Positions 12,571-25,611 of a stretch of 64,000 nucleotides of DNA are shown here, one piece after another (within the stretch, counting starts at the first letter, position 1; every line of letters begins with the position of its first letter). A model generated the notes under the pieces. The model saw only the letters and a list, made by a program, of their open reading frames with translations. It did no database searches and was not told where the DNA came from. This stretch comes from Sebastes aleutianus (Eukaryota > Chordata > Actinopteri > Perciformes > Sebastidae), in the NCBI GenBank assembly GCA_916700875.1, contig CAKAKS010000032.1:19211629-19275628 (forward strand), in the 5' to 3' direction. The position numbers and the translations under genes were made by a program.

Positions 12571-14914
12571 AGAACAGCCTGAAATATTCCAACTTGCTTC
12601 AAGATTAAAAAAAAAAAAAGTTTAATTTTTTCATAATTAAAGTGACACAGCATTTCTGGTTTCAATATTCAAACACAAATTTCTAGAGCATTACATGTTA
12701 CGGTATGATGAGTACTTTTATTTTTTATACTTTAAGTTTTCTGATAACACTGACACTTTCACTTTGAATGCAGCAGCATTTTTACATTGTTATATTGCCA
12801 ATTTTACTGAAGTAATGACCTAAATACTTCACTGTCAACAGCTTTAACCATTTGGTTGTCATTTCTGTGATGCTATTTGGTATAATTTTGACTCGGTTAA
12901 GTATTTATACTAAGGCCTATTGTCCATGCAGATAGGGCTTTAAGCATGACAGGCTCTGGTTTACTAAACCAAAGGATGCTGTTGACTACATTTCAGGGAG
13001 GAACATGCTTCTTAAGAGTGTGTGTGCATTTGAGATTGACAATAAAATCCGCTCACTGTTTTTAGAGCCCTGTGTGCTCCTCTGAGCTCTGTGTGCAGCT
13101 AGTTTACAAATGTGAGTGTTTACCTGATTGGTTGACCTCTGCCAGGAGCTCTGACCTCCTCAGAGCTGTGACACTGTGGTGAATAGTGAGACCTCTTTAG
13201 CAGAATCCTGCTGTCACTTTGTTTGGCCTGGACTAGAGAGGCTCCAAGAGTCTGGACAGACCCTCTAAACCCCCCACCTCATCAGCCCCGCTCCTTTTTA
13301 ATATTCCACCCACCAGGCAGCAGCAGCCACTCCCAGAAACTCCACATTGCCCCGAGTGAGGGATCATGGCTGGGGGGTTGGTGAGGAGGTGTCAGCAGGA
13401 ATATGGAAAAACAGCAGATTGATGGTAGTGTCATAAAGGATAGCACGAGAGAGCAAACTGGGAGCTGACATGAGGGAACGGCGGAGTTTTGGAGCTCTAC
13501 AGCCACTTCAAAGTTTCAGCACTTTGACATTTGCATGCTGGCTAATAGATGTTAGCACCTGGGGCAAGGAGAAGGAAGCTGCAGAGAAAGGTATGGTGGC
13601 TGCATTGCTCAATACGAACGCATTTCTCCGGGCTCTGCTCGGGGGCAAATGTGTTGACAAAGTAGCTACAATGTGATTTTACAGGCAACTGAATAAGGAG
13701 CAAAGTTCCCGCAAAATTCATCAAAGTCATAAAACACAAATGCATGAAAAGTGAAAAAAGATGTTTTCCAAACAAAAAAGGATTGCATGACGAAAAAAAT
13801 CATACAAACAATTACTGTATGTGACTGACAGAATAAAGTGACACCTAGGGTGTAAGAGATTTGCTATTAACTGATAATCTAGGTATGATTATAAGGACAT
13901 TTTTACGTCTTAAAATTAAGGTTAGACAAAAGTTGAGCTACCTAAACTTAATAAAACCCTCACTGAAGTTGTTTACTTGCCTATTACACGTGCAAATGCA
14001 CAGTCAGTTTGCACAACTTAGAAAGGAACTTGTTACATAGAACGCATTATGGGATTTTGTCCACAGAATATCTATGAAGCTCTCTCGTCTAAAATATCTC
14101 TGTGCAATGGCAAACATTTTAGCCTCTGAGAAATTGTTTGAATTCTCACCAAGGACGCTGTAAAGTTCAACAAAGAGATGCAGGTGGAATGAAAGTAAAG
14201 TTCACATGTATAACAGCCTCTTAGAAAAGCGTACTTTCATTAACTCTCCATTACTTCTGCATCAATACCCGCTGTCCTTTCAAACTATTTCTTTCTACAG
14301 TACGTTTGGTATTCAGGCCCAATCCAAACACCCTGAGGAGAACCGTTTGTTTAAGATAGTGGAAAGTCTGTTTGGTATTTGTAGTCTGTCATTCCTCTTT
14401 CATTTCTGTCTCAGGCTGCGCTTTTGTTTTTGAAGGATCGGTGCTAAAGATCCGGTAAGATAACAACAGCTGAGGAATGACACATGTAGGCTGTAGGCTC
14501 ACAAATCTACAAATACAACGGTTCGTATGATATCCTACGAAAAGTTATACATGTATGCAAACTCTCTCTATCTCTCTCTTATATATAAACGTGAAGTCTG
14601 CAAGCATACACAGGTAAATAGCAACAGACTCATACACAAACAAAACAGACAGGTGGTAATCTTGTCTGTCACACAAGCTACACTAATGCCAATCAGAGAG
14701 AAAAACATCCGCCAAGAAACACAAGGAGTGGCGAGATTTAAAGAAACACGATCCCTATATTGATTCAGTAATTCAAACTGGCAACATCTGATATTTGATA
14801 TTTGAACAGGTAAATGGAAATCTTAGAGCTGTGTGAGGCTGTTTACATTTTTAATGAAGACTGCAGCAGGTTGACCCGTGAGATCCAACATTTTGGGAGG
14901 CAAGATGTTATAAA
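12571..14914. other. Intergenic DNA, no gene seen
   Basis: No recognisable exon or conserved domain on either strand. Short open frames at 13282-13775 overlap each other on opposite strands and look like chance. A short copy of the family above lies near 14515-14560. Confidence 0.5.
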
Positions 14915-15211
14915 TAGGGCTGCAAAGATTACTTTCTCGATTAGTTGTTTGGTCTATAAAATGTCAGAAAATTGTGCAAAATGTCAATCAGTGTTTCCCA
15001 AAGCCCAAGATGACGTCCTCAAATGTATTGTTTTGTCCATAACTCAAAGATATTCAGTAAAGAAACCAGAAAATATTCACATTTAAGAAACTGGAATCTG
15101 AGACTTGACTTTTTTTTCTTAAAAAATGACTCAAGCCGATTAATCGATTATCAAAATAGTTGACGAGTAATTTAATAGTTGACAACTACTCGATTAACCG
15201 TTGCAACTCCC
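14915..15211 (+). repeat. Non-autonomous hAT-like MITE, family A copy 2, with 8-bp target duplication
   Basis: Begins TAGGGCTGCAAAGATT and ends AACCGTTGCAACTCCC. It is flanked by GTTATAAA (14907-14914) and GTTACAAA (15212-15219), a 7/8 match at the length expected for a hAT target-site duplication. The internal sequence matches the 11158 and 51329 copies. Confidence 0.8.
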
Positions 15212-16032
15212 GTTACAAACCCATACACTGCACACATATGAACCAAACTACTGAGAGGACATGGTGACAATTAGGTTTAGGACGTTACAATATCAAGATA
15301 AAAAAGTGAAACTAAATGCATATGTATATATGCAAGAGGCTGTTTGATTGACACACACACACACACTTTATGGTGTTTAGGCCACTGATTGTGGTCCCAC
15401 CCAAACACATAGCAGGTATTGGGCTCATCTCCATATCAGGTTTCATTGTGGACCCTTCAGGCTAGAGGTAGATACAACCTCACTTCATAGTTAGCTTCTG
15501 GAGGACGCTCTTATCTGCACTAACTAACAACCACAAAGAAATGCATAATTACACTCTGACTCTGGTTGATGGAACATTCCCGGAACATTCCCAAGTAATA
15601 GCGGGCTTTACAGAAGACATATATAACTTTACTGTCTAGTAGTTTAGTACTTCTGTACAATAGGCTATGTAGGGCAGCGTAGAAAGCTGCTCTTTTAATT
15701 AAAGGGCTATAAAAGGTTTCGCCTATTAAAAGAATAGACATTGAAAATATGCTTAATCCTTTCTTGCCAAGCAACCAATACCACGCGAAAGCGTGTAATA
15801 TACCAACCTGTCCACTAGAGGATAGCATGCTAGTGTGAGCAGTACCAGCAGGGGGGGGGCAACCAAAAACATTCACTTAGGTTTAGGCAACAAAACCACT
15901 TAGTTAGGTTTAGGAAAAACGTCATGGTTGGGCTTAAAATAAGTATGTAAACTAAGTTAAATATGTACAGAAACAACACATTTTTGCCTTGCACATTATG
16001 GTGTCAATGACATGCCTTTTCGTGCAAAGCTG

Positions 16033-16630
16033 TGCCAAGAGTTAAATGAGAAGAATGATACCACTCTCATATCTGTACGGTAAATATGAAGCTACAGCCA
16101 GCAGCTGGTTAGCTTATCTTTGCATAAAGACTGGAAATAGGGGGAAACAGTTAGCCTGACACTGTCCAAAAGTCACAAAATCTGCCTTCCAGCACCTCTA
16201 AAAATCACGAATTAACATGTTTTATCTCATTTGTTTAATTCATACAAAAACAAAAGTGTAGAAACAACAAGTTGTGGTTTTACAGCAGGTTATGTGTCGG
16301 ACAAATTTTTGTGTGGACCAGCAGAACCAGTAGAGACTCGGGAAGTGACTATTCCCCGCCGTTATGCAGTCCGGCACATAAACCACAACTTGTCGCTTTT
16401 ACGTTTCAGTTTTTGTACAAATTAAATAAAAAACATAACATGAGGTGCTGGTATGGTACATACTGGATTTTGTCACCTTTGGACAGAGTCAGGCTAACTG
16501 TTTCCCCCTGTTTCCAGTCTTAATGCTAAGCTAAGCTAAGCTAAGCTAAGCGGCTGCTGGCTGTACAGCTTCATATTTACCGTACAGATGTGAGAGTGGT
16601 ATCGATTTTCTCATCTAACTCTCGGCAAGA
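16033..16630. repeat. Foldback repeat with nested inverted arms
   Basis: The outer left arm (about 16033-16178) holds ACCACTCTCATATCTGTACG, GCCAGCAGCTGG and GGGGGAAACAGTTAGCCTGA. These return in reverse complement in the right arm (about 16470-16630). The central 280 bp contains a second inverted pair: CAACAAGTTGTGGTTTTA near 16265 and ATAAACCACAACTTGTCG near 16378. A short (AGCTA)n run, four to five units of TAAGC, sits in the right arm near 16525-16550. A single-arm relative lies at about 58930-59200. Confidence 0.7.
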
Positions 16631-16799
16631 AATAAGTGTATTTCCCAAAATATCAAAACTATTCCTCAATTTACAGATGACCATTCCACTATGGGCTAAA
16701 ACATTTGAACAACTGCTTCATATAGAAAGACATAGGCCTACCATAAAACACATCCAACTCACTGTAACTCCTATGCGTAGTTATTTATATATAGCTCTC

Positions 16800-16965
16800 T
16801 CAGGGAATGTGCAATATTTGACTTGTTTTTTCCACTGTGTCTTGGTGCACTATTGTCTCTTGTTGGCTATGCATTGTTTTAAGCTGATTGCAGCTGTGTG
16901 CAGCACTATTGCCCGAGCAAAATTTCCCCTCGGGACAACAAAGTATATCTTATCTTATCTCAACT
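16800..16965 (+). mobile_element. LINE 3' tail
   Basis: AATTTCCCCTCGGGACAACA followed by AAAGTATATC(TTATC)n is the typical 3' end of CR1/Rex-type fish LINEs, which terminate in short tandem repeats. No reverse transcriptase frame is present upstream, so this is a 5'-truncated fragment. Confidence 0.65.
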
Positions 16966-19900
16966 CAAAAATCTATCAATGTCTACCCTGCTCAAGTATT
17001 CTTCAGCTGTATCTCCGCCATCTCGAGCGACATTGAGAGTGAAAAAATCACTTTGGCCAACGTGAATCCGCGAAGTATCAAACATCAGAACATGTTAGTC
17101 ATTTTGCTAAATGAATATCTGCCAGGTGAGCTCACTCTGTCACCGTGGCCTCAGGCCATCAACAACCCGGGGAAAAGCGGAGCCAGACATTTTGGTGAAA
17201 AGTTCCTGCAGGCGGTAATACTACACGCTGGCGGTGTTGGTTCACAGCAGATACAGTACAGCTCATATTCTCCACAAAGAGACAAAGTTATTGCCAGCTG
17301 GCATCACAATAAACCTGCTCTTTATCTTCCACAGAATGGGACGCTGTTGCAATTAAAAGACAACATGTTCTTTAGTGTTTCAATTGTTTGTAATGTGGGT
17401 GTATGGTGTTTGTGTGTGTGCCATACAAACTGTTACATGTCAGCATGCGGTATACAGTGTCAGTCTGTATACATGTGTTCACTTGCAGGTCAAAGTCAAG
17501 TGGAAACTATAGAAGATGAGGGCAGCAGTGAGAATATGTTTCTGGGAAATGACACTCAATCAGGCATGTGTGCAGGTTTGATGACTCTTAAATGAAGCAG
17601 GAAACAGCTCTCCACACATCCTTTCCTTTCCCTAACGATAAACATCTCTCTCTCTTCCGACCTCCCATCACCCTCCTCCACCTCCTCCTCCTCCTTCTTT
17701 TCCTCATCCACCCATCATCCCTCTCTGTTCCTCTTCCTCTATGGATGAGTGGTGATATTCCCGTGGGATAGTGGAGGAGGAGAGCTTTCCAGGGCCTGTT
17801 GCTTCATCATCCTAAATAAAGCAGGGAACATGTTCAGACCACCTCACCCTCAGACAGAAACTCATTTTTTGCAGTCGTGCCCTCCTTGTACACACATTCC
17901 CTCATTTTTACATAATGCTGTTTTACACTTGTCGCTCTCCTGGCACCATTCCCTTCATTCATCCTGCATCTATTATTGCTTCTGCATGTCCTTTTCTGAT
18001 GCAATCTGTTAATGCTGTCATTTGCAACCAGAACTAAATATAAACGTTTCATCTACAGTTATGCAGATGAGACAGTGTTCTTCTGCATATGTCATTATCT
18101 GAACAAAGGTAGTAAAATATACAACTCTCTGAATAAAGTTTATATTGACTTTCACCCTGCGAAGAAGAAAAAAAAAACTTTCCATGTTCACGTGCGATAC
18201 TTCCCCATAATCTATTTCTCTATCTCGCCCTCCCTTTTCCTTTCTTCGTCTCGCGCCCAGTTTCAGTCTACATGTCTTGGCTCGTCGGAGTTTTAGAGGA
18301 ACCACGCACTCCTTTCTCCTCAATCCTCCGGAACAATCACAGCGTGCCATGCTCACAGCGGGGTGCGCCCCATTGCAGAACAGGGAACAAGGAAGATTGA
18401 CGCATCGACGCACGATCCCTGTGACCTTTCTAGGCTTGGTCCGTTGTCATAGAGATAAATTAGTCTGTTTATCACTGTAATAAACTACCTGCTCGTCTGT
18501 TACTTAATCAATCCAATAGGAACTTCCTTCTTAAATTAAAAATTCACATCTTTTGATTCAAAACATTTAGTTTTTTTTCTTTCTTTTTAAAAAATATCTA
18601 TATAAAGCCTTAACTCAAATATCTACTGCTACTAAAGATTTAGATTTAGGAAGTTTGTGTAACATAATCCTTGCGCTCTAAAAATTCAACCAGTTTGGAC
18701 CAATATAGCACCAACACTTAACTTTATCCAGTGTGAATGGGTTCTTTGGACCCATTTTTCTATATTACTGTTGGATTATTTACCCAAACTAAAGTTATTT
18801 TGATTCGATGCAACAAACTCAAGCTCCTTAAAACTGTCACAAATGTATTTTTAGCTGAATAAAACAATGTTCATATGATATTTAAAACTGTACATTATTA
18901 ACAATCAGTAACAAATAGTAGCTTGACAGCAGGTTCTCTGCAGATACAGCCACACACTTCTAGTGGGTCATAAATGATGATTGAGAGGGATTATTTTTTA
19001 GTCTATCATTTTAAAGAACAATCCAACTCACTCTGCTTTTAAACCAGTATTGTTTTGGTGCTGTATGACCTGAATTGGGTCCATTTGAACCAGTGGTTTT
19101 TGTGTATGATTTTTGCAATTGACTGAGTAGAATTAAAGTAGAAATTGGTATAAATTGTATATTAAAATACAAAAGTCGGAGGATGCTCTCTCTTATTTAT
19201 CATATTACATTCATCGTCTCATACTAAGCTCGGTGTCGTTGGGTGTTTGGGCCTTAGAGGAGTAGAAATTAAAATGGATAATGGTATAATGATAGATTTT
19301 ACACGATTATTATATTTAATCTGATAAAAAGCAGCATTTCATCTTGATGGAACATTTGCATGTTATTCATGCCCTCAAATTGCAGAGCAATTATTGCTGC
19401 AAACCGTATGAACTACTTCTTAGTAAGTGTCAACTGTCAAGGAAATGACCGTTATTATCAGTGATGTGTCAGCTAGTGTGGAAACTGTGCCAACAACAGA
19501 ATGAGTGAATAAAGGCGAAATATTCTTTTTTTATTTTAGGTAAAGTAAATTTATTTGCAGCAGTAACTAACAGCAGACAACATCATCTTCTCACCATGTT
19601 TACACGGACTAAAATGTTTTGATTTGAACATTTGAGGCAATATTTGAATATGAAATTGCTACATAAACAACATTTTCTGAATACCTTAAGTCCAGTCAAA
19701 AAGCAGAATAGGGCTTCAGGTAGAATATTTATCGAGTATCCAAACACTGAACTAATTATCAGACTGAAAAAGGCGACTGTTGGTTCCACACTGCCTTTTT
19801 CAGTCTGACATCACTGAAAGCTTTTAAGGTAAAGTTCAGTCTAAACAGCATGTAAATGGGAACATTATGTATGTATGCAGGGATAAACAGCTTAAATGAA

Positions 19901-20433
19901 ATACTGTTTTAATTGACGAATTTCAGTCTTTTTGAGTTGCATCCGGCAGACATGCACCTGCTATTGTATGACTTTAGTCCCTCCTGAAAGAGAATTCACC
20001 TGCCGTTGCAAACGGGGGAGGAGAGGAGAGGAGAGAGAGAAAGGGAAGGACAGAATGAATAGAGGAGGCCGGGAGAGACAGTCATGCCTTCGAGACAATT
20101 GCGGCTTGTCACTCGTTTAAAAAGAAAACGCAAATCAAGGTAGAAGTGTGAATGGAAGACTGGAGAAGATGTGAGGAGGAGATGAGGAGGGTGGAGGAGA
20201 CAGAACGAGGGGGGGCATGGGGGAGGAAGGAGGAGAAGGAGGGAGGGAGGGAGTTGTCGTCTCCTGCAACAAGTTTAACCTGAATCCAAAGCTAACAAGA
20301 TGCCGTGATTGCAGGGCGCTGAAAAATATGGAGGAACAACCAAAGACAACAGACAAAAAAAAGAAAATTAAACACAGGCTTTTGTTTGCTCTGCTCTCCT
20401 CTTTCTCCTCAGGTTTCAGACAGACGAGAGCTC

Positions 20434-20465
<32 letters not shown>

Positions 20466-21950
20466 TGACACAAACACACACACACAAACACTCCCAAAAA
20501 AGATTTATTTTAGGCCTGGAAAGAGATGTGGCAGAAAGGATAAAGTTGTGCGCAGTGTCTCGTGTCACGTTGCAATGCTGCAATGTCAGGAAGCATGCAG
20601 GCAGCAACTGTAAGGTCAATCTTCATGAGCAATCCTACACACACAAACCTGCACATCCTCACTCCAAGTCAGAGCACTTCTCATGCATTTGTTTCTCACT
20701 CATTAGTAAATACACAAAGACAGTTGCAGAAACATGCGTTACACCACTGGTGTCCTGGTGGACGAGCTATTCAGATAATTTACTTTAGTAATAATAGCAA
20801 TGGCAGTGTGAAAATCATGCATTCTAAATTTTACTAAAGGAAAAGTATGCCCAGTTATATTATCAAATGATTGGATTATTATGACTGATGCATTAATGTG
20901 CAAGCAGCATTTTAATGTTGTTTCTCTACTGTTAACTATCTAATAATGCAAACATGCCTGAACAACAGCCTGAAACAAAATGTATAATTGCACACTGGAC
21001 TAAATCAGTGAACTGAATCATGTACACTCATGTACACTTAGACAGTGCAACAGAATTAAATTCATTTCTCATAATAATACAACAAAGTATACAGCTGAGA
21101 ACCAAAGAGGAAGTAAAAGAAATCATCCCCTCATCTTTTACACACTGCGACACTCTGAGGTGAGTAACGTATAGCTTACAGTGAGTCGGGGTCAATAGTT
21201 GAGACAAAGTGTTATCTTACTCTTCTCATAACTGCGGGTGAGAAAAGGAAAAGGCTGCAGACCATGAGCAGTGTTGAATGTGGGTTCTCACAACATTGTC
21301 TATGTGTCACTGTGTCAAAGCTTGGTATCCAGGGAAAAGTCACACTGGACCTGTTTCCATTCAATTGTCAAGTGAATTTTAAGCGAAGTTTTGAAATGTC
21401 GCAAATAAATAAATACGAAATAGGCAAGTTTCCATCAACTGGTTTGGAGCAAATAAACTAGTCTCCAGAGTTTGGTCAGAAGGTAGCATTATAGGCTACG
21501 CATGGCTGTATTCCACCAGTAAACAGTAGAAGAAGAAAAAGTAGAGGTTGCGAACCGGAAACAAAACAAGTCGGCTTGGCCATCCAACCCATGTATGAGA
21601 GAAAAATGGAGAGAGGTCTTAAGGGATTTGTTTCAATTGGGCAAGTTTTAATTGTTCTTTCATGTCAGCTAATATTGGCCATGTGTCATGCTGTCAGCAG
21701 ACAATATAAATATATATCTGTGAAGATGCCGACAGCAATTGACAGCTACTGCTTATACTTAATTACCAGCCGCGACGCTGGTGTTGATTTCACCTAGTCT
21801 CTGTGTCATCATTGCAAAATGTGGCCCTGGAGACACCAACTGTAGCAGGAACTTCCACAGAAGCAGTTTTTTGTACTCTGCCAGGAATCTGTCTATCGAC
21901 AGATTTTGTCAACGCGATAGAGTCACAAAACTTAACTAAAGTTAACTAAA
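16966..21950. other. Intergenic DNA, no gene seen
   Basis: Contains an open frame at 16888-17595 with no recognisable domain, running through a LINE tail. There is also a possible degenerate LINE reverse transcriptase scrap near 18035-18110, GA-rich tracts at 20010-20250, and a (CT)n run at 20430-20464. A hidden gene is not supported. Confidence 0.5.
20430..20464 (+). repeat. (CT)n microsatellite
   Basis: A nearly pure CT run followed by a short CA-rich run at 20470-20490. It lies downstream of a purine-rich 200-bp stretch with GGA/GAG composition. Confidence 0.85.
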
Positions 21951-22240
21951 GTCCACAGTATTTTTTCACGGGACTTCGGGCTGCTAGCAGTCTACGAACA
22001 GAGAAGGTAAAGGAGCTTAAAACAACGCTTAAAAGACGACAGTCTCTGTTTACCAAACTGAGGAAGAAGGCCATCACAGCAAAAGAAGCATCGTTTAGTG
22101 GCGCACATCCTAACAAAACACAAAATAATAGAGGTGATGACAGCGGTGGCTAAAACGTTATTAAAGGACCAGAAAAGTAAGACAGAAATGATGTCTGCTA
22201 TTGGCAATGAAAAACATGGTGCTATGAGTAGCTCCTGATC
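21951..22240 (+). pseudogene. hAT (BED-type) transposase remnant, copy 1
   Basis: Shares GGCTGCTAGCAGTCTACGAA, GAGAAGGTAAAGGAGCT and CAGTCTCTGTTTACCAAACTGA with the better copy at 23745-24170. Translation in pieces gives LRTEKVKEL, RQSLFTKL and KSKTEMMSAIG, phrases typical of fish BED-finger/hAT transposase-like proteins. This copy lacks the AKHKKPF-equivalent segment and is broken by frame changes. Non-functional relic. Confidence 0.6.
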
Positions 22241-22449
22241 ACTTTCGTTTTGTCACGAAACTTTAGAGGTGTTTTGTTGAGATCAAAAAGAAGGTCACGG
22301 TCGAAGATGGGTGTGGTAAGAGCAAGGGGCGCCGGAAGTACGGGGGTAGGAAGTGGGGAAGGAGCCTTTGGCTTTACGCCCCTGGTCCCATTTTGGTGTC
22401 GCAGCTGGTGTGATCCCATGGCAAGATGGTTTCTAGTTACTATTAAATC

Positions 22450-23744
22450 TATAATAATAGCACTGTAATTTTACATTTGTGATCATTATGTGTCGTGAAT
22501 ACAAAACACAGAGGGGTAAAATGTTTAAATGTTACGTAATCATGATGACACTGCATGGAAACAGAAGGAAAGCAGAACTGCGTTGTATTAATGCGTCATG
22601 AAACATTCTGACTCTCTCGTGAGTTTGTTGACTGCAGTCACGCATCTACTACTGAAGCCATGAGTCATAATAATGTGTCATGTCACAAATATGCTGTCAA
22701 TTCTCTGGAATTCCTACTTTGTCGGACCACAAAAATAATTACAATATAAAGGAGAATAGTTTGAAAAGTAAGATGTCAAAAGTGGTAACAACTTTTTTGT
22801 CGATGGAAAGAATTAATTTCTAAAATCCTGATATCGTGGGGGAATAATCACCTTTTTTTTATTACATCTGAAATACCAACAATATCATCTTGAATTTAAC
22901 TTAAAGGAAGAAAAAGGTGTGAGTGTCTGTGTGTTAATCAATGAAGTCATTTACTATTCATAAAACAATCAGATTTTCTTGTCTCATTTTGGAATAGGGC
23001 TTTACATTATATGACATCTGACAGCCACATAATATGAATGGCAGCATAATGCGACCACAATCTAAAGGACCACATATGATATATCCGTATTCCAATTATT
23101 CATGACTTTCACTCCATCTGACACATTCTTTAATGGAGTCGAGGCAGAAACATAATTTAGAGCCTTTGTGAACTTTTCATGCAAAAGAAGTTCCTAATTA
23201 CAGACATTAGCACGCTGTAATTCTCCTCTCCCACATACAGTAATAGCCATGTATGACACTGAGAGCAACAAAAGACTGAGCTGGGCATGCACAGGGCTAC
23301 TGGGAGGTGAGACGGACACGGTTTTGCTGTTTAGGATATTATCTCAATCGATGGTCAGATGTTTTGGCGCGTGCCTCCTTAATGAATCTGTCTGTACATT
23401 GGAAATCCATCTTGTTAGGCTTCAAGTAATGCGTTTGTGCAGCAAGTCAGATCACGGACCAATCAGCGTCCTGTGAGGAGTTACTGGCAGCTACGGACGT
23501 TACTTAGGTGTGTGTAACGACACAGAGAGGCAACTATTATTATTATACTGATTATTTGCCAATTAGCTGTCAATTAAACGAGTAAAGCTGCTTTCAAGTT
23601 TGGTTACACCAATGACCCGTAACATTAGGTGATGTTAGCAGACTTGCAAGTGCACACCAGAATTGACAATAACTGCAGAATATAGCCAGGGCTAATAAAA
23701 GGCAAAAAATACACTATATTCATGAGGAATGGGTAACAGAGTTT
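22450..23744. other. Intergenic DNA between transposase relics, no gene seen
   Basis: Unique-looking AT-rich DNA with no exon-like frame. 23040-23220 is less repetitive than its surroundings, but nothing in it can be assigned. Confidence 0.45.
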
Positions 23745-24170
23745 TTTTTATCAAGAATGTGAATGACAAGTGTGGGTGTCTCATTTGCGGTGTGAGTGTG
23801 TCAGTCAGTAAAAGATGTAAAGTTGAGCGCCACTTCAAGTCCACGGCAACTTTTCATGGGACTTTCTGGCTGCTAGCGGTCTACGAACAGAGAAGGTAAA
23901 GGAGCTGTAAACAACGCGTGAAAGACAACAGTCTCTGTTTACCAAACTGACAAAGAAGCAACAGAGGCGTCGTTTAGTGCCGCACATCCTAATGAAACAC
24001 AAAAAGCCCTTCGCCTATGGCGGGATTGTAATAGAGGCGATGACTGTGGTGGCTGAAACGTTATTAAAGGACCATAAAACTAAGACAGAAATTATGTCTG
24101 CTATTGGCGATGAACAACATGATGCTATAAGAAGCTCTTGGCCACTTTCATTTTGTCGAATTAACTCTCA
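23745..24170 (+). pseudogene. hAT (BED-type) transposase remnant, copy 2
   Basis: The front end translates as NDKCGCLICGVSV then KVERHFKS, the CxxC and trailing His pattern of a BED zinc finger. After frame changes it continues through LRTEKVKEL, QSLFTKL, HILMKHKKPFAYGGIVIEAM and LLKDHKTKTEIMSAI. These match the N-terminal half of the hAT-derived transposase-like proteins common in fish. At least one stop (TAA after AAGGAGCTG) and frameshifts break it. The catalytic DDE and C-terminal dimerisation regions are absent, so it is a truncated relic. Confidence 0.65.
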
Positions 24171-25611
24171 GAGGAAAAAAAAAAAAGGTTGGAGACCCCT
24201 GGCAAAGATAAGTGTGAGTCCTCCGGTGAAATTTTACAATAATTCAATTTGCTTCCCAGCATAGAGACTCCAGATACTCATCAAAGCAAACAAGAATAAG
24301 AATGAATGAAACTTTTCTCATTGTTGGATATTCATTTTCACCTGTCCGTGAAATCCATGTTATTATTGTGACTAAAAACAGATTCTGACTATGTCTTTTG
24401 TCACACGTGTTTCTCCATCCTGTTGGTTGAAAGCGCACACAATGTCATCGAAACCGGAGTTCTGGAGAAATGCCCAAAAATCACAATAGTAGGATGATTT
24501 GTCAATGCAATAAGCATTACACCCACAGTCACAAGCTGTACTCAATTATTGTCAAATATGTAATCAAGCCTTTATTTCTAGTGTTGTCATTGTCACTTAG
24601 GAGTCATCGCTAGAAATGTACCTGACAAGCCTGGACTCGCAGAGGATTTAGGAAAAGCCTGCTCTTCCACCACCACTTTATAACGTGTTAACATTCCTTC
24701 ACGTTGGAGTATCACCTCAAGGATAAATGACTTCCTGTTGCATGGTGCCATACAGTCATGAATCCATCCCCTTCATTCCCTGTTCCTGCCTAACGTACAC
24801 GCATTCTTCAGTCATTACAAATGGATGCTGGTCTGTTTGGTTTTTAAAACAGGCCTGGCAGTTATTAAATACACACGGCCACGCTAACGTTCGTGCATTC
24901 CTTTGGAGATGGTGGACGTCGCCCACGCATCCCAAGCAACTGGTAGAAGAGAGAGAAAGCAAAGATATTTTGTTGATAGTAAACACAAAGTAATTATAAA
25001 ATATATCATCTTTTACGGTGTTGTTCCTTTTTGTGGGTCGACGAAAGGAGTGAAGGTGAGAAATGTAAATTATAGGATGCACTAGATGAAAAAGCTGTAA
25101 ATTAGAGGATACAAAAGCACTTCAACTTGACGCCGTAGGTGTAAAAGTTCAACCAATTTCAAAAGCTGTCAACGAAAACTTCTTTGTAACCTGAAGCAAA
25201 AAAGCCTGTGACTTAGTTTTCTCCATGACCTCTACCTTGCAACAGACAAAAACTCCCTTTTTGGGCTATACAAGATTTTTTGATAATTTTTTACATTATT
25301 TATATATTTATTTTTAGCAAAAATGGCAAAAAAAATCACTAGTTGCAGCTTCTCAAATGTGAATACTGTTTGGTTTTCTTAATTGCCTGTGATAGTAAAC
25401 AAAACGTGAAACTGTGACGGACGTTTGCTGACACTTTGTAGACTAAATGATTAATTGATCAGTCAAGATAATAATAGGTGGATTAATTGATAATTAAAAA
25501 AAATCAATAGCAGGGTTGAAACAATTAGTTGATTGCCAGCTACTATTCTGAAAGTCAATTAATGATTTATATATATTTATAACATTGCACATTATTGGGT
25601 TTTGGACTTTT

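Noticed and set aside
16888..17595. Open frame of 235 codons
   Set aside because: It overlaps a LINE tail, has no recognisable domain, no exon signals and a composition like its surroundings; best read as chance.
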